NCBI RefSeq assembly: GCF_010882175.1
Contig: NZ_WKLH01000002.1
Coordinates: 1,116,001 to 1,180,000, forward strand
Reading direction: 5' to 3'
DNA: 64,000 bases
Origin: Mangrovibacterium lignilyticum
GTDB lineage: Bacteria > Bacteroidota > Bacteroidia > Bacteroidales > Prolixibacteraceae
Positions within the stretch are counted from its first letter, which is position 1, and every line of letters starts with the position of its first letter. Below the pieces are notes generated by a model that saw only the letters and a list, made by a program, of their open reading frames with translations, was not told the origin of the DNA and did not search any database. The translations under genes and the position numbers were made by a program. Shown here one piece after another: positions 43,434 through 52,146 of the stretch.

Positions 43434-43776
43434 TGATATGGCTTTTTAAAAGGTTTTCAAAGGAATCTACCGGCATCTCAAATCCGAGCGACTGCGTTTC
43501 TTTCGGTTTTTGACCGATCCCGGAATCCTCCGGGGAAAACATCCCTTCGCTGCCGATCGACTGGTAAGTCAACCGGGGAAAGGGTAACAGGAAGGATAGC
43601 AGAAAGAGGACAAAGAGCGTACATAGTACCACCAGCCATTTGCGTTTGCGCTTGACCGGGTCCAAGGCCAGATCCCGGCGATCCAGTTGGTTCACCAGTC
43701 GGGTTATCCGGCTGACATCCTCAAAGCGGGGTGCCTGCGGTCGGCGTTGTTCATTTTTCTGATTTTGTGCATTCAT
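43408..43776 (-). CDS. TraL-position protein, single membrane helix
   Basis: 122 residues with one TM helix (KWLVVLCTLFVLFLLSFLLP, about 47-66), a basic cytoplasmic start and a C-terminal soluble tail. Sequence similarity to TraL is not strong, but its location between TraK and TraM, its size and its one helix fit TraL of CTn elements. Confidence 0.65.
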   Translation of the reverse strand: MNAQNQKNEQRRPQAPRFEDVSRITRLVNQLDRRDLALDPVKRKRKWLVVLCTLFVLFLLSFLLPFPRLTYQSIGSEGMFSPEDSGIGQKPKETQSLGFEMPVDSFENLLKSHINANIPKTK

Positions 43777-43795
43777 CGTTTTGGAATTTTATTGC

Positions 43796-44422
43796 TTAAA
43801 AGGATTTGCGTTTCTGGGTTTCCAGATCCCGGTTATCGGTGATCAACCAGTTTTCAATCAGAAAGCCGTGCGGATTATTTTCCGTCCGGGAGCTGTTGCG
43901 CAGCTGGCCGGTGGTCTCCAACCGCCGGATGGTGATATTGGACTGGCGAACGATCCGCTGCCTTCCGTAATAGTGAAACTGGTAGGGATAGGCTGAAAAA
44001 TCAATCTGCACGGAGTCGGTCTCCAGGGTCATACTGATGTTGGAGGCGATCACCTGGTTATACACATTATTCTCTTTATAGGAGCGGTGCTGGCGCATGG
44101 CAGAGCCATCGGCCAGGTAGAGGGCTTCCCGGGTATTGTTTTCAATGTACTGTTTGTCGGGTTCCATGGTAAAGAAAAGCTCATGGAAGCGTTTGATGTG
44201 ATCCCGGGCTTCGGCCGGACGATTTTCCGAGATGTCCTCCCGCAGGGCCAGCAGCAGGGACTTGCCGTTATCCAGCACATAGATCTTCTCACGGGAGCTT
44301 TCCACCAGTCTCAGCGAGCGGGTAAATACCCAACCCGCGAAACCAGTCATCACCATGCTAACAGCCAGCAGCACATAGACGGTAAATCGGAATTTTCGTT
44401 GGATGTCAAAAACCTTCTTCAT
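43796..44422 (-). CDS. traK: TraK-like conjugative transfer protein
   Basis: 208 residues. After a TM helix (VYVLLAVSMVMTGFAGWVF) comes the highly conserved TraK sequence: REKIYVLDNGKSLLLALRED, ARDHIKRFHELFFTMEPD, NTREALYLADGSAMRQHR, and the C-terminal NPHGFLIENWLITDNRDLET. TraK resembles VirB8, a bitopic part of the inner-membrane complex. It follows traJ by 57 bp. Confidence 0.9.
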   Translation of the reverse strand: MKKVFDIQRKFRFTVYVLLAVSMVMTGFAGWVFTRSLRLVESSREKIYVLDNGKSLLLALREDISENRPAEARDHIKRFHELFFTMEPDKQYIENNTREALYLADGSAMRQHRSYKENNVYNQVIASNISMTLETDSVQIDFSAYPYQFHYYGRQRIVRQSNITIRRLETTGQLRNSSRTENNPHGFLIENWLITDNRDLETQKRKSF

Positions 44423-44479
44423 GGTGTGTTCATTCTTGATTATTGGGTATTGAGTTTTGGTTATTGGATATTTGCCTGC

Positions 44480-45430
44480 TTATTTCATGGCTCCTTTGGT
44501 GATGGCCATTACTGCAGCCGTGCGTACCAACCGGCTTCCCCCGGTACTGGTACCTGAAGCATTGACAATCCAGGAGGCGATCTTGGGTACCATCATCAAT
44601 CCTGCAATGCCGCAAAGTGGTACCACAAGGCTGGAGACGTAGTATAGGGAAGGCATATAGATCAGCGTACTTTTGATTTGGGTAATCTCCGCCTCCAGTA
44701 CAAAAATCAGCACCTCCTGCACCAGCGAGAGAATAATCAGGGCAATGGGCAAATACAGGTTGACATTGATAAAGCGGGCTATCCAGCCCAGGTAGTTATC
44801 CTGAAAACCATCGAAGATGGAGATGGCAAAGACCAGCGGACCAAAGACAACCAGCAGCACACAAAAGACCGTTCGCAGAAAAGCAATCAGGTAGATCAGC
44901 CCTTCAAACAGGGCTTCCAGCAGTTGACGAATGACGTCCATCACATAAAAGTTGATCTGATGCTGCAATGCCCGCCCGGAGATTACATTATAAGTGGTTA
45001 AAAGCATGTTGATTCCTTTATCCCAGAGTGTGGCTTCTTTCTCCTGGTTCTCCTGGAAAGCCGGGAGATCAGCATACAGGATGGCTTCCTGCTTTTCTTC
45101 CAGTCGCTCAGCGACAATATGCTTTTTATCAGCATAGATGGCTTCAGACAGTTTGGTCAGCCCCTTAGTGGGGACCATGAGCAGTTGCACGAAGGGTCCC
45201 CAAAAGCTGATCACCAGGACCAGGGCAAAGGGTCGGAGCAGCGGTAGAATAGAAATGGGATTATCGGCAATCAGCTGTTCATAGATTCGCTTGGAGATAT
45301 AAAAGAAAGCGGCAATGCCCCCAATCGCCCGGGCCATATTCACCAGCAGGCGGGCATTATCCAGGCCGCCCTGGATCAACACCTCGGTAAAGGAGAAAAA
45401 ATCACTGGTTGTAATTACTTGTAATAACAT
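44480..45430 (-). CDS. traJ: TraJ-like conjugative transfer membrane protein
   Basis: 316 residues with several TM helices (GGIAAFFYISKRIY, LRPFALVLVISFWGPFVQLL, LIAFLRTVFCVLLVVFGPLV, and one at 265-290), and TraJ-typical QGGLDNARLLVNMARAIGG and SIFDGFQDNYLGWIARFINV. VirB6-like proteins of this kind form the inner-membrane core. Size and order fit the CTn tra operon. It starts 50 bp after the preceding gene. Confidence 0.85.
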   Translation of the reverse strand: MLLQVITTSDFFSFTEVLIQGGLDNARLLVNMARAIGGIAAFFYISKRIYEQLIADNPISILPLLRPFALVLVISFWGPFVQLLMVPTKGLTKLSEAIYADKKHIVAERLEEKQEAILYADLPAFQENQEKEATLWDKGINMLLTTYNVISGRALQHQINFYVMDVIRQLLEALFEGLIYLIAFLRTVFCVLLVVFGPLVFAISIFDGFQDNYLGWIARFINVNLYLPIALIILSLVQEVLIFVLEAEITQIKSTLIYMPSLYYVSSLVVPLCGIAGLMMVPKIASWIVNASGTSTGGSRLVRTAAVMAITKGAMK

Positions 45431-45482
45431 CGTTTATCATTTTTTTAGATTTCAGGAAACTGCATGTATTGGGCTTGGGACA

Positions 45483-46196
45483 CTACCTGCTTAAGAAAGA
45501 CCACGATTGCTTTCCTTGCTTTGCGTAGTACTGGTAGTAGTGTACTTTTCTGTAGGTATAGTCTGCATCGCCGGTTTGTTGGTTCAGCTCTTTCCGGATT
45601 TCGGCAAAGGCGGCCAACTTCTCCCCGTGATCAGTCTGAAGAAAGTTCACCGAGATAAAGCGGGTCAGGAGACGATCTGCATCTTTTTCCAATGTCTCTT
45701 TCAACCAACTGCAGTTATCCAACTGGTCAATCCGTTTAATGCTTTTGTACAGCTTGACAAAGGAGCCGGTGAGATCAAAAATATCCGGTAATTCATCGAA
45801 GCGCGAATCCTGGATCAACTGTTCAATTGCCTTTTCAGCCTGCCTGTTATCCCGGATTCCGGTTGTAGCCTGGTGCCGATCCTTCATCCTTCCCCGTTCA
45901 ATCAACCGCGCAATTAATTTGACCAAATTGATGCGCAACTGGTCGGTGTAACTTCCCGTATCCGACACAGGTAAGGCTCCGACTTCCAGGTAGTAATGCG
46001 TTGGCCAGGTTCGCACAAAGTAGTGTGGTCTGGGTATTAACCATCCTTTGAAGGCAACAAAAGACAGGGGATAGCTTCCCTTCATCTCCGGGTAGTACCC
46101 GTGCCAGGGTTTAATATCAATCAACTGGGCTGCCACAGGCCTGTTAAACAGGCTAAGGGCTATGAACAGGCCAATCACATAAATTGCTCTTCTCAT
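45483..46196 (-). CDS. Secreted tra-operon protein, unrecognised
   Basis: About 237 residues from the ATG at 46196, which is followed by a signal peptide (MRRAIYVIGLFIALSLFN, then R-P-V-A-A-Q). In-frame starts further upstream (46223, 46271) add a hydrophilic lead and would reduce the signal, so they are less likely. The mature part contains HGYYPEMKGSYPLSFVAFKG, WPTHYYLEVGALPV, and YHYYQYYAKQG-like aromatic repeats near the end (YRKVHYYQYYAKQGK). No family is recognised. Its place between TraI-like and TraJ genes suggests a periplasmic part of the transfer channel. Confidence 0.65.
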   Translation of the reverse strand: MRRAIYVIGLFIALSLFNRPVAAQLIDIKPWHGYYPEMKGSYPLSFVAFKGWLIPRPHYFVRTWPTHYYLEVGALPVSDTGSYTDQLRINLVKLIARLIERGRMKDRHQATTGIRDNRQAEKAIEQLIQDSRFDELPDIFDLTGSFVKLYKSIKRIDQLDNCSWLKETLEKDADRLLTRFISVNFLQTDHGEKLAAFAEIRKELNQQTGDADYTYRKVHYYQYYAKQGKQSWSFLSR

Positions 46197-46242
46197 TTTG
46201 AATTTGTTTTTGGTGTGAATCATTTGGGTTGAGATACCCGGA

Positions 46243-46911
46243 TCAGTTATACAGCGAATAGTAGAAGGCAAAGCTTTTCAACTGGCCGGACTCATAGCTT
46301 TTCTGATAAGAGGCGTACAACAGTTTGTTGTACAGGTAGCAGATGGTTCCGTAATGTTTGCGGACATCTTCGTAGATTCCGTTAATGGTATCATAGCGCT
46401 GCTTGTCATCCATTAAAAAGAGGTTGTCTTTGACAATCGCATTCAGGACCGTTGTCGTTAGCTGGCGACTGTCATCCAGTATCAAATCGAAAGATTGGAC
46501 AATCGCTGCGGCCTGTTTTGGAGTGAAGTTCCCGTCTTTTACCAGCAGGGGCACTTTATCCGTGTACACCTGGATGATCTTATCCAGCATGTTCTTGGTC
46601 TCCTTGATCCGTTTGTAATCCTTGATTAAGGCCGATACACGCTGCAGGCTTTCCAGCATCTGTTGATCAATCCCCAACAGCTCTCCGGTCAATCCTTTGA
46701 TATCCCCATTCAGCACTTTGATCAGCACATTGTACCAGTTGATATCGGCCAGGATTCCCTTTTCCTGATCCCAGAGAGCTTCACGCTGGATACCGGCACC
46801 GACATCGGTGACCGGTGCCTGCGCCCGGGAGTTATTCCAGGGCAGACTGACCAATAGAAGTATCGCAATAAGCGACAGGAACAGTTTACTTGTTTTAGTT
46901 CTTGGATTCAT
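46243..46911 (-). CDS. traI: TraI-like (DUF4141) secreted transfer protein
   Basis: 222 residues with a signal peptide ending at about NSRAQA, then long helices: INWYNVLIKVLNGDIKGL, KDYKRIKETKNMLDKI, and the family phrase DGNFTPKQAAAIVQSFDLIL, LMDDKQRYDTINGIYEDVRK. DUF4141/TraI proteins are VirB5-like helical proteins of the CTn channel. It follows the VirB4 ATPase gene by one base, typical for the operon. Confidence 0.8.
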   Translation of the reverse strand: MNPRTKTSKLFLSLIAILLLVSLPWNNSRAQAPVTDVGAGIQREALWDQEKGILADINWYNVLIKVLNGDIKGLTGELLGIDQQMLESLQRVSALIKDYKRIKETKNMLDKIIQVYTDKVPLLVKDGNFTPKQAAAIVQSFDLILDDSRQLTTTVLNAIVKDNLFLMDDKQRYDTINGIYEDVRKHYGTICYLYNKLLYASYQKSYESGQLKSFAFYYSLYN

Positions 46912-46912
46912 A

Positions 46913-49342
46913 TTAGCTGGATTTTAAGGTTTCTAAAAAGGATTGAGATGTGTCCTCTGCAAGCTTTCGGCGGATCAGCTCCTTCTCGCTCTGTTCAGAT
47001 GTATAGCAGTAATATTCCGGGCGGCTAACCTCCAGTGCATAGACCTGCGAGTGGCTGCCCAGCCCGATAAAGACTTCTTTGAGTTTGCGCCCTGAGGGCA
47101 GGTTCTTATTGATCGACAGGATTTGTTCTTTCTGGAATTCTGACAGGCCAAGGGTCTCACTGATCCCGTCAAACTTGTTGCGGAATTTGCTCATGTCGAG
47201 CAGAATTCGGGTATCGGCATTGTTGATCACGGCATCGCGGATGACTGGTGAGGAGATGACATCATCCACCTCCTGGGTAACCACCATCGCTTCTCCAAAG
47301 AACTTGCGGATCGTTTTGTAGAAATACTTGATATAGGAGGCCATCTGCGGGGTGGCAATGGCTTTCCAGGCTTCTTCGATGCAGATCACTTTTCGTACAC
47401 CCTTTAATCGCCGCATCTTCTGAATGAAAATATCGATAATGATCAGGGTGGCGACAGGAAAGATGATCGGCGAATCCTTGATATTATCCAGCTCGAAGAC
47501 CAAAAACGGACAACGGAAAAACTCATCGGTGGCCATCTGCCGGTTTAGCAGGTAGTCGTACTCCCCTCCCCGGTAATACTTGGACAGGATAAAGAAAAAC
47601 TCATTGGTGTTAAAATCCAGCGACTGCTCCCGAACAAGCCCCGGAATATATTCCCGGCAAAACTCAAAGTAGCTGTTAAAGGATCGTTCCGCGATTAATT
47701 CCGTTTCAAAAAAGGCTGTTAGCGAGTGGGCAATCACATCCTTTTCCATCTCAGAAAGGTTTTCCTTGTAGATCGTGTAGATTACAGACAGAATGGTCTG
47801 TTTGCGTTCGATATCCAGATCTCCTTCCAGAATAAAGGGATTAAAGGAGACGGGGTTCTCCGTGGTAAACTCGATCATCATCGCCCCGCCCTGGGCTTTT
47901 AATCGCTCTGCCAGATAGCCGGTCAGGAGCTCATAGCTTCGTCCGACATCCAGCAGCACGATGTGGCAGTTTTCACTTTCGGCATACTGGCGCAGCAGGT
48001 GATTGGTGAAAAAGGATTTGCCGGATCCGGAGCCACCGATAATAATTTTATTGCGGTTATGGATCAGGTGCTTTTCCATCGGCTCATCCGAGATGTCAAT
48101 CCGTACCGGGCAACCTTCCAGCCGGTCCGACAGCCGGATAAAAAAGTCCGACTGGCTGTTTCGGATGGCTCCTTCAAAGCCGGTTAGGCAACAGGCCTGC
48201 GGTACCTGGGTGGTGAAGAGTTCTGTTTCCGGCAGCTGCGTAGAATATGGCAGGCAGGCAAAAAACAGCATGGGCAGATCATGGGTATGCCGGTACGGAA
48301 AACAGTTCATCAGCGAAAAGGCGGAAGCTGTTTCGCTTTTATGCTGCTTCAGATCCGAAAGCGATGAATCAAAGAGCATCACATTAAAGTGGGTTTTGAC
48401 AATCTTCTCCCCCGAGGTTTGCACCTGGTCCAGGAATGATTCAATCAACCCGGCATTGATCTTGTTTTCCGAAGAGAACTTCGAAAGGCTGTAGATCTTC
48501 TTGTAACTCCCTTCCAGGTACGCTTTAATCTCCTGCTGTTCGGGAATAAAAATAAACTGGTTGGTGATATGTGAAAACGGCAGGTGATAACTCACCGGAT
48601 AGACAAACGAGACCGGCTGCCCGGTTTGCGGATGTCCGCTCCAGGGTTGCAGTTCCCCGGGAATATGGGAATAGTCACTTAGGGAAAGGACTTCCACAAA
48701 CTGATCCATCACCTTTAGCCGGTCTCGAAAATCAATTCCTCCCAGCACGGGGTGATCATCGGTAAAGTTCAGGCTTAAGAAGCGTTCAATCAGTCCCAGT
48801 GATTTTTCATCACCGCTGGCTTCAGCGCCACTCAATACTTGGCAACCGATCCCGTTTTGCGTGAGGATCGCAGTCACATTGCCTTTCAGTTCGTCAAGCT
48901 GGTCAAAACGCAGTTTGTCAGCCTGTCGTTGCCTCCGGGAAAGGATTAGCGCTGACTCCAGGTAGCTTTTCAAAAGTCCCCGGTTCAAAAGGCTGATATA
49001 GAGAAAGCACTCATGGCTTAGTGAATCGCGTCCCTCAAAGTGCTGAAGGTAGCTATTGTTCAGACTGGCTGCAGGTTGGTGTTTGCCTTGAGAAGAATCC
49101 TCTTCCGGCGTAAACTCCCGAAGCTGGAAGAGGTCCTGCTTATGCAGCAAGGTCCCCGGGGGGAGCAGGTTAATCATCCGCTGAAAGGTGTCGTGCAGGC
49201 TATAAAGTTTCTCACGGCTGCAGGACAGTACTTCCGGAAGCCGGAGGCGAAAACCGATGGTCAGATCCAGGTTATTGGAAACCAGCACATCACCTTTAAA
49301 GCCCAGTAATGGTAGAATATTTTCCAGATTTTTAATTTTCAT
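46913..49342 (-). CDS. traG: TraG conjugation ATPase (VirB4 type)
   Basis: 809 residues. The N-terminal half is a channel-binding domain; the C-terminal ATPase has Walker A IIGGSGSGKSFFTNHLLRQY (near 440), then NCHIVLLDVGRSYELL, Walker B KVICIEEAWKAI and VVTQEVDDVISSP with N-N-A-D-T-R-I-L-L. All are typical for Bacteroidota TraG. It powers the type IV channel. Downstream is traI, upstream traF with a 2-bp gap. Confidence 0.9.
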   Translation of the reverse strand: MKIKNLENILPLLGFKGDVLVSNNLDLTIGFRLRLPEVLSCSREKLYSLHDTFQRMINLLPPGTLLHKQDLFQLREFTPEEDSSQGKHQPAASLNNSYLQHFEGRDSLSHECFLYISLLNRGLLKSYLESALILSRRQRQADKLRFDQLDELKGNVTAILTQNGIGCQVLSGAEASGDEKSLGLIERFLSLNFTDDHPVLGGIDFRDRLKVMDQFVEVLSLSDYSHIPGELQPWSGHPQTGQPVSFVYPVSYHLPFSHITNQFIFIPEQQEIKAYLEGSYKKIYSLSKFSSENKINAGLIESFLDQVQTSGEKIVKTHFNVMLFDSSLSDLKQHKSETASAFSLMNCFPYRHTHDLPMLFFACLPYSTQLPETELFTTQVPQACCLTGFEGAIRNSQSDFFIRLSDRLEGCPVRIDISDEPMEKHLIHNRNKIIIGGSGSGKSFFTNHLLRQYAESENCHIVLLDVGRSYELLTGYLAERLKAQGGAMMIEFTTENPVSFNPFILEGDLDIERKQTILSVIYTIYKENLSEMEKDVIAHSLTAFFETELIAERSFNSYFEFCREYIPGLVREQSLDFNTNEFFFILSKYYRGGEYDYLLNRQMATDEFFRCPFLVFELDNIKDSPIIFPVATLIIIDIFIQKMRRLKGVRKVICIEEAWKAIATPQMASYIKYFYKTIRKFFGEAMVVTQEVDDVISSPVIRDAVINNADTRILLDMSKFRNKFDGISETLGLSEFQKEQILSINKNLPSGRKLKEVFIGLGSHSQVYALEVSRPEYYCYTSEQSEKELIRRKLAEDTSQSFLETLKSS

Positions 49343-49344
49343 AG

Positions 49345-49662
49345 CTATTCTCCCTGATGTGTTTGGTTGGAATAATTGATTCGTCGTTTGCAGCTGATAA
49401 ATTGGGGAAGCTTGCGGGCTGTTTGCTTTTTACCCCAGCCTTCCGGCCCATAGCGTTTCTGGATTTGATTCAGCCGGTAGAGGTAAGCAAACATGGCGGG
49501 GATGATCAGTCCGACTGCAGGAAACACACCCAGCAGGATGTAGATCCCCGAGAAGGCGAAAAAGGCCGCGATGATCCCGTACAGGGCCCGGAAAACCAAA
49601 GGGCCAGAAAGCCCTTTGATATACAGCCGGGTATCCACTTTTTTGACCGGATAGCTTTCCAT
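49345..49662 (-). CDS. traF: TraF-like protein (DUF4133)
   Basis: 105 residues from the ATG at 49662, which overlaps the traE stop by one base (TAATG). Earlier in-frame starts would overlap traE by 100 bp and add unlikely sequence. It starts MESYPVKKVDTRLYIKGLSG and has two TM helices (LVFRALYGIIAAFFAFSGIY and GVFPAVGLIIPAMFAYLYR), then ends with YGPEGWGKKQTARKLPQFI. That is the DUF4133 (VirB3-like) pattern. Confidence 0.87.
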   Translation of the reverse strand: MESYPVKKVDTRLYIKGLSGPLVFRALYGIIAAFFAFSGIYILLGVFPAVGLIIPAMFAYLYRLNQIQKRYGPEGWGKKQTARKLPQFISCKRRINYSNQTHQGE

Positions 49663-49976
49663 TAGCCAAAGAAGGATTTGATAACTACGCCCACCAGGAT
49701 CAAAAACAGGCAGGCTCCAAACCAGCCCATAATCGCTTTCTGGGTATCCTGGTCTCCACTCTGCCACTTGATGTACACACGGACACCTCCGATCAGCCCG
49801 ACAACAGCGCCGATGGCAATAATCAGGTTGGAGATGGGATCCACATACGAGTTCACTTCCGAAGTAGCCTGGTCAATACCGGCAGAGGATTGGGCTGCCA
49901 CATACTGAGCACCGGACAAAAGGATGACAGCCAAAGCTGCCAAACGCTGAAAAATCATTTGCTTGCGTTTTTTCAT
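49662..49976 (-). CDS. traE: TraE-like protein (DUF4134)
   Basis: 104 residues: a signal peptide (LAALAVILLSGAQYVAA), then SSAGIDQATSEVNSYVDPIS, and two TM helices (LIIAIGAVVGLIGGVRVYI and ACLFLILVGVVIKSFFG). VirB2/pilin-like DUF4134 protein and first known tra gene of the operon, followed directly by traF. Confidence 0.87.
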   Translation of the reverse strand: MKKRKQMIFQRLAALAVILLSGAQYVAAQSSAGIDQATSEVNSYVDPISNLIIAIGAVVGLIGGVRVYIKWQSGDQDTQKAIMGWFGACLFLILVGVVIKSFFG

Positions 49977-49996
49977 TACTTGTCAATTTTTAAGGG

Positions 49997-50359
49997 TTAT
50001 TGTTGAAACTGGACTTGTTCCAGGATTGTCGGTAAGCTGGGATCACCCTGTCGGGTAAAGCAGTTGATGTCGTAACCTTCATCCAGGCCGGTTTCCTCAT
50101 AAAAGGAAGTAGGAAGCGGCACATCACTTTCCCAGGGAAACGGCAGGATTTCCGATGGCAGATCTGATGCGCGGACTGCTACCGGATTTAGTTCCTGCGA
50201 CAGCAATGAGGGTGCTTGCTCTTCTTCAAAGAGGCTGTGCCGATTACGTTGTCTTGCTTTTGAGACAGCATTCAGGATAACAGACAGGTACCAGAACACC
50301 AGAGCCAGCAGGATAAAACTGCCAAACACTCCCCAACTGATTTGATCGATTCCAAACAT
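49997..50359 (-). CDS. 120-aa membrane protein, first gene of the tra operon
   Basis: One TM helix near the N-terminus (WGVFGSFILLALVFWYLSVI), followed by a basic stretch and a proline/acid-rich soluble tail. No family is recognised. It starts 107 bp after a 34-nt element that is repeated upstream of the excisionase-like gene, so it is taken as the first gene of the tra operon. It could be a TraD-like or other element-specific protein. Confidence 0.6.
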   Translation of the reverse strand: MFGIDQISWGVFGSFILLALVFWYLSVILNAVSKARQRNRHSLFEEEQAPSLLSQELNPVAVRASDLPSEILPFPWESDVPLPTSFYEETGLDEGYDINCFTRQGDPSLPTILEQVQFQQ

Positions 50360-51420
50360 TTTTGCTTCTGTTTAAGGTTTTGCTTATGATGGCGAAAAGC
50401 AGGCAGGAACTGGAAAGCTGCTGCCTGATCGCCGGAACAAAGTTTGGAAGTCCGGAGAGACAAAATTGCATAGTTGTTACCCAGGGGGGTGTTTTATATC
50501 GTTAAACAGATTTTAACCAGCCACGGCTCTTTCATTCACTTTGGTACCATACCAGCCTGTTTGATATCCGGGATGGAAAGCACCCCACTTCAAATGATTT
50601 GTTTTGATTGATTTTGGAGGGGAGAAAAAACTTTAACTCAAAGAAAGAAAAAAGGCAAAAAAAGAAAGAAAGCCGATGGTTCAGCCGGACGGGAACAAAA
50701 TGCAAGGCTGATTCGTCCGGAAATTCGACTAAAACTCAAAAACCGGATTAATATTCCAGGCATAATCCGGACGGATCACTTGCTATGGCCTTGCAGTTTG
50801 AGTGGAAGGCCGGCTAAATTGGCTTTCCGTTTGGTTTTGACTTTTCCAAATACCTTCTCTAAGATCTGGGAAGTGTGAGCGGGCAAAAGGGCAAGTGTAG
50901 CCCCGAAATGGAGCAGAGCGAAGTGAAGGGGCTTCTCTTGCCGTGGGGTGCAAAGCGGATTCGGAGTGAAGATGAGCGAAAGAGCAACCGGTTCCGGTGG
51001 ACGTGGCCAGCGGGAAAAGGAAGCGTCTGAGCGAGACGGAGCGATGGTTCCGCTGCACAAGGGAAACACCTTACAAGATATCGAACAACTTCAAACAACT
51101 GGTTAGATTCTGACAAAACAGGAAAGTTGTCGCCGCAGTGAATCCCCTAGGTAGTCAGGCCTCAGCCTGGCTCCGGTGGGTGTAACGGAGGTCGGCATCT
51201 TTCTTTTGACACCGAGGCTTATGAGCGCAGCGCGAAGCAAGCGGAGCGATTAGGCCGCAGGATCAACTATCAACGCTACAAAAAACCAATAGCCACAAGA
51301 TCATCATCTGATTTTGCAGCTATCTGGGGATTGTTTCTATGTCTATAAACGAATCACAGACAAGTTACGTCAATAAACCGCGTAAAACAAAAAAGGAGCC
51401 AATATCTTCCATAACTCATT
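50360..51420. other. Long non-coding region upstream of the tra operon
   Basis: 1.06 kb without a convincing gene. It holds the repeated 34-nt element (50466-50499), a purine tract at about 50617-50690 (runs of A and G), and a G-rich/A-rich section at 50860-51270 in which all six frames are short or of odd composition. ORFs of 85-97 aa on the minus strand at 50776-51116 overlap each other in three frames and look spurious. A long leader RNA or small RNA is possible. Confidence 0.45.
50466..50499. promoter_or_regulatory. 34-nt repeated element, tra operon copy
   Basis: About 30 of 34 bases match the element at 53528-53561, same orientation. It starts TTGCATAGTTGTTACC and ends GTTTTATAT; the G-run in the middle differs slightly. 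Copies lie upstream of the tra operon and of the excisionase/replication operon, so a shared regulator or promoter is likely. The exact role is unknown. Confidence 0.55.
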
Positions 51421-52146
51421 TCAGCTACGCTTGTCTTTGGCTTTTTTATCAAAAGCTACAAGATTGAACATTTCCCGCATCCGGCTTCGGATACGGTTGC
51501 CATAGATGGCCTCTAATTCCGAAGCTGACAGATTCGTGGTAACATGGGTCAACATTCCTTTGGTGGTAAACAAGTCATAGCGGGCCAGCAGGATTTCGGC
51601 CATCACGTTGCACCCATTCCCAAAATGTTTAGGGGTCTCCTCCAATCCCAGGTCATCAAAACACCAGACTTTGGGAATCGGCATTCCACCGATTTTAAAG
51701 TAAGAACCTTTGCTGTAGTGATTGATAACCGAATAACCGTCCTTTTCAAATTCGAAACTGATTTCGCGGGTGGGTTTAACCTGGAACTGCCGTTCCCGGG
51801 GACAAAACCAGCTCGTCAGCCGGAGAAGGCTGGTCTTCCCGCATCCTATTGGCCCGGCGACCAGCAGCCCCTTGGCAAGGCTCATTCCGTGTCTTTCCGT
51901 ATTTTCTTTATCTCCGATGGCATAGACGATTAGCTTGTAAATCAACTCCAAATCTTCGGGTTCAATCCTGAAATGATTTCCGAACAGCATTTTCCCTTTT
52001 TCTTCCATCCAGAGTACGCTCCGCTGAAAATCGAAATTGAACACGCCGGATTTAAATTCGGCAACCTGCTCATAAGGGCTCTGAATAATCCTTGTCGGTC
52101 GTGACACCGAACCTGCCGGGCCCGATTTGATTGAATGTTCGTTCAT
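51421..52146 (-). CDS. DnaC/IstB-like AAA+ ATPase
   Basis: 241 residues with Walker A LLVAGPIGCGKTSLLRL, Walker B KVWCFDDLGLEE, sensor-like THVTTNLSASELEAIYGNRI and the Arg finger zone RSRMREMF. This suits helicase-loader ATPases (DnaC/IstB) of mobile elements. The start at 52146 overlaps the upstream replication-type gene by 77 bp in another frame. With the neighbouring helix-turn-helix protein it may load a helicase at an element origin. Confidence 0.75.
   Translation of the reverse strand: MNEHSIKSGPAGSVSRPTRIIQSPYEQVAEFKSGVFNFDFQRSVLWMEEKGKMLFGNHFRIEPEDLELIYKLIVYAIGDKENTERHGMSLAKGLLVAGPIGCGKTSLLRLTSWFCPRERQFQVKPTREISFEFEKDGYSVINHYSKGSYFKIGGMPIPKVWCFDDLGLEETPKHFGNGCNVMAEILLARYDLFTTKGMLTHVTTNLSASELEAIYGNRIRSRMREMFNLVAFDKKAKDKRS

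Noticed and set aside
50776-51116. Three overlapping minus-strand ORFs of 85-97 aa in the gene-free region
   Set aside because: They lie in different frames of the same G-rich stretch, have odd composition (rich in P, S, R), no recognisable start context and no domain; likely a composition effect.
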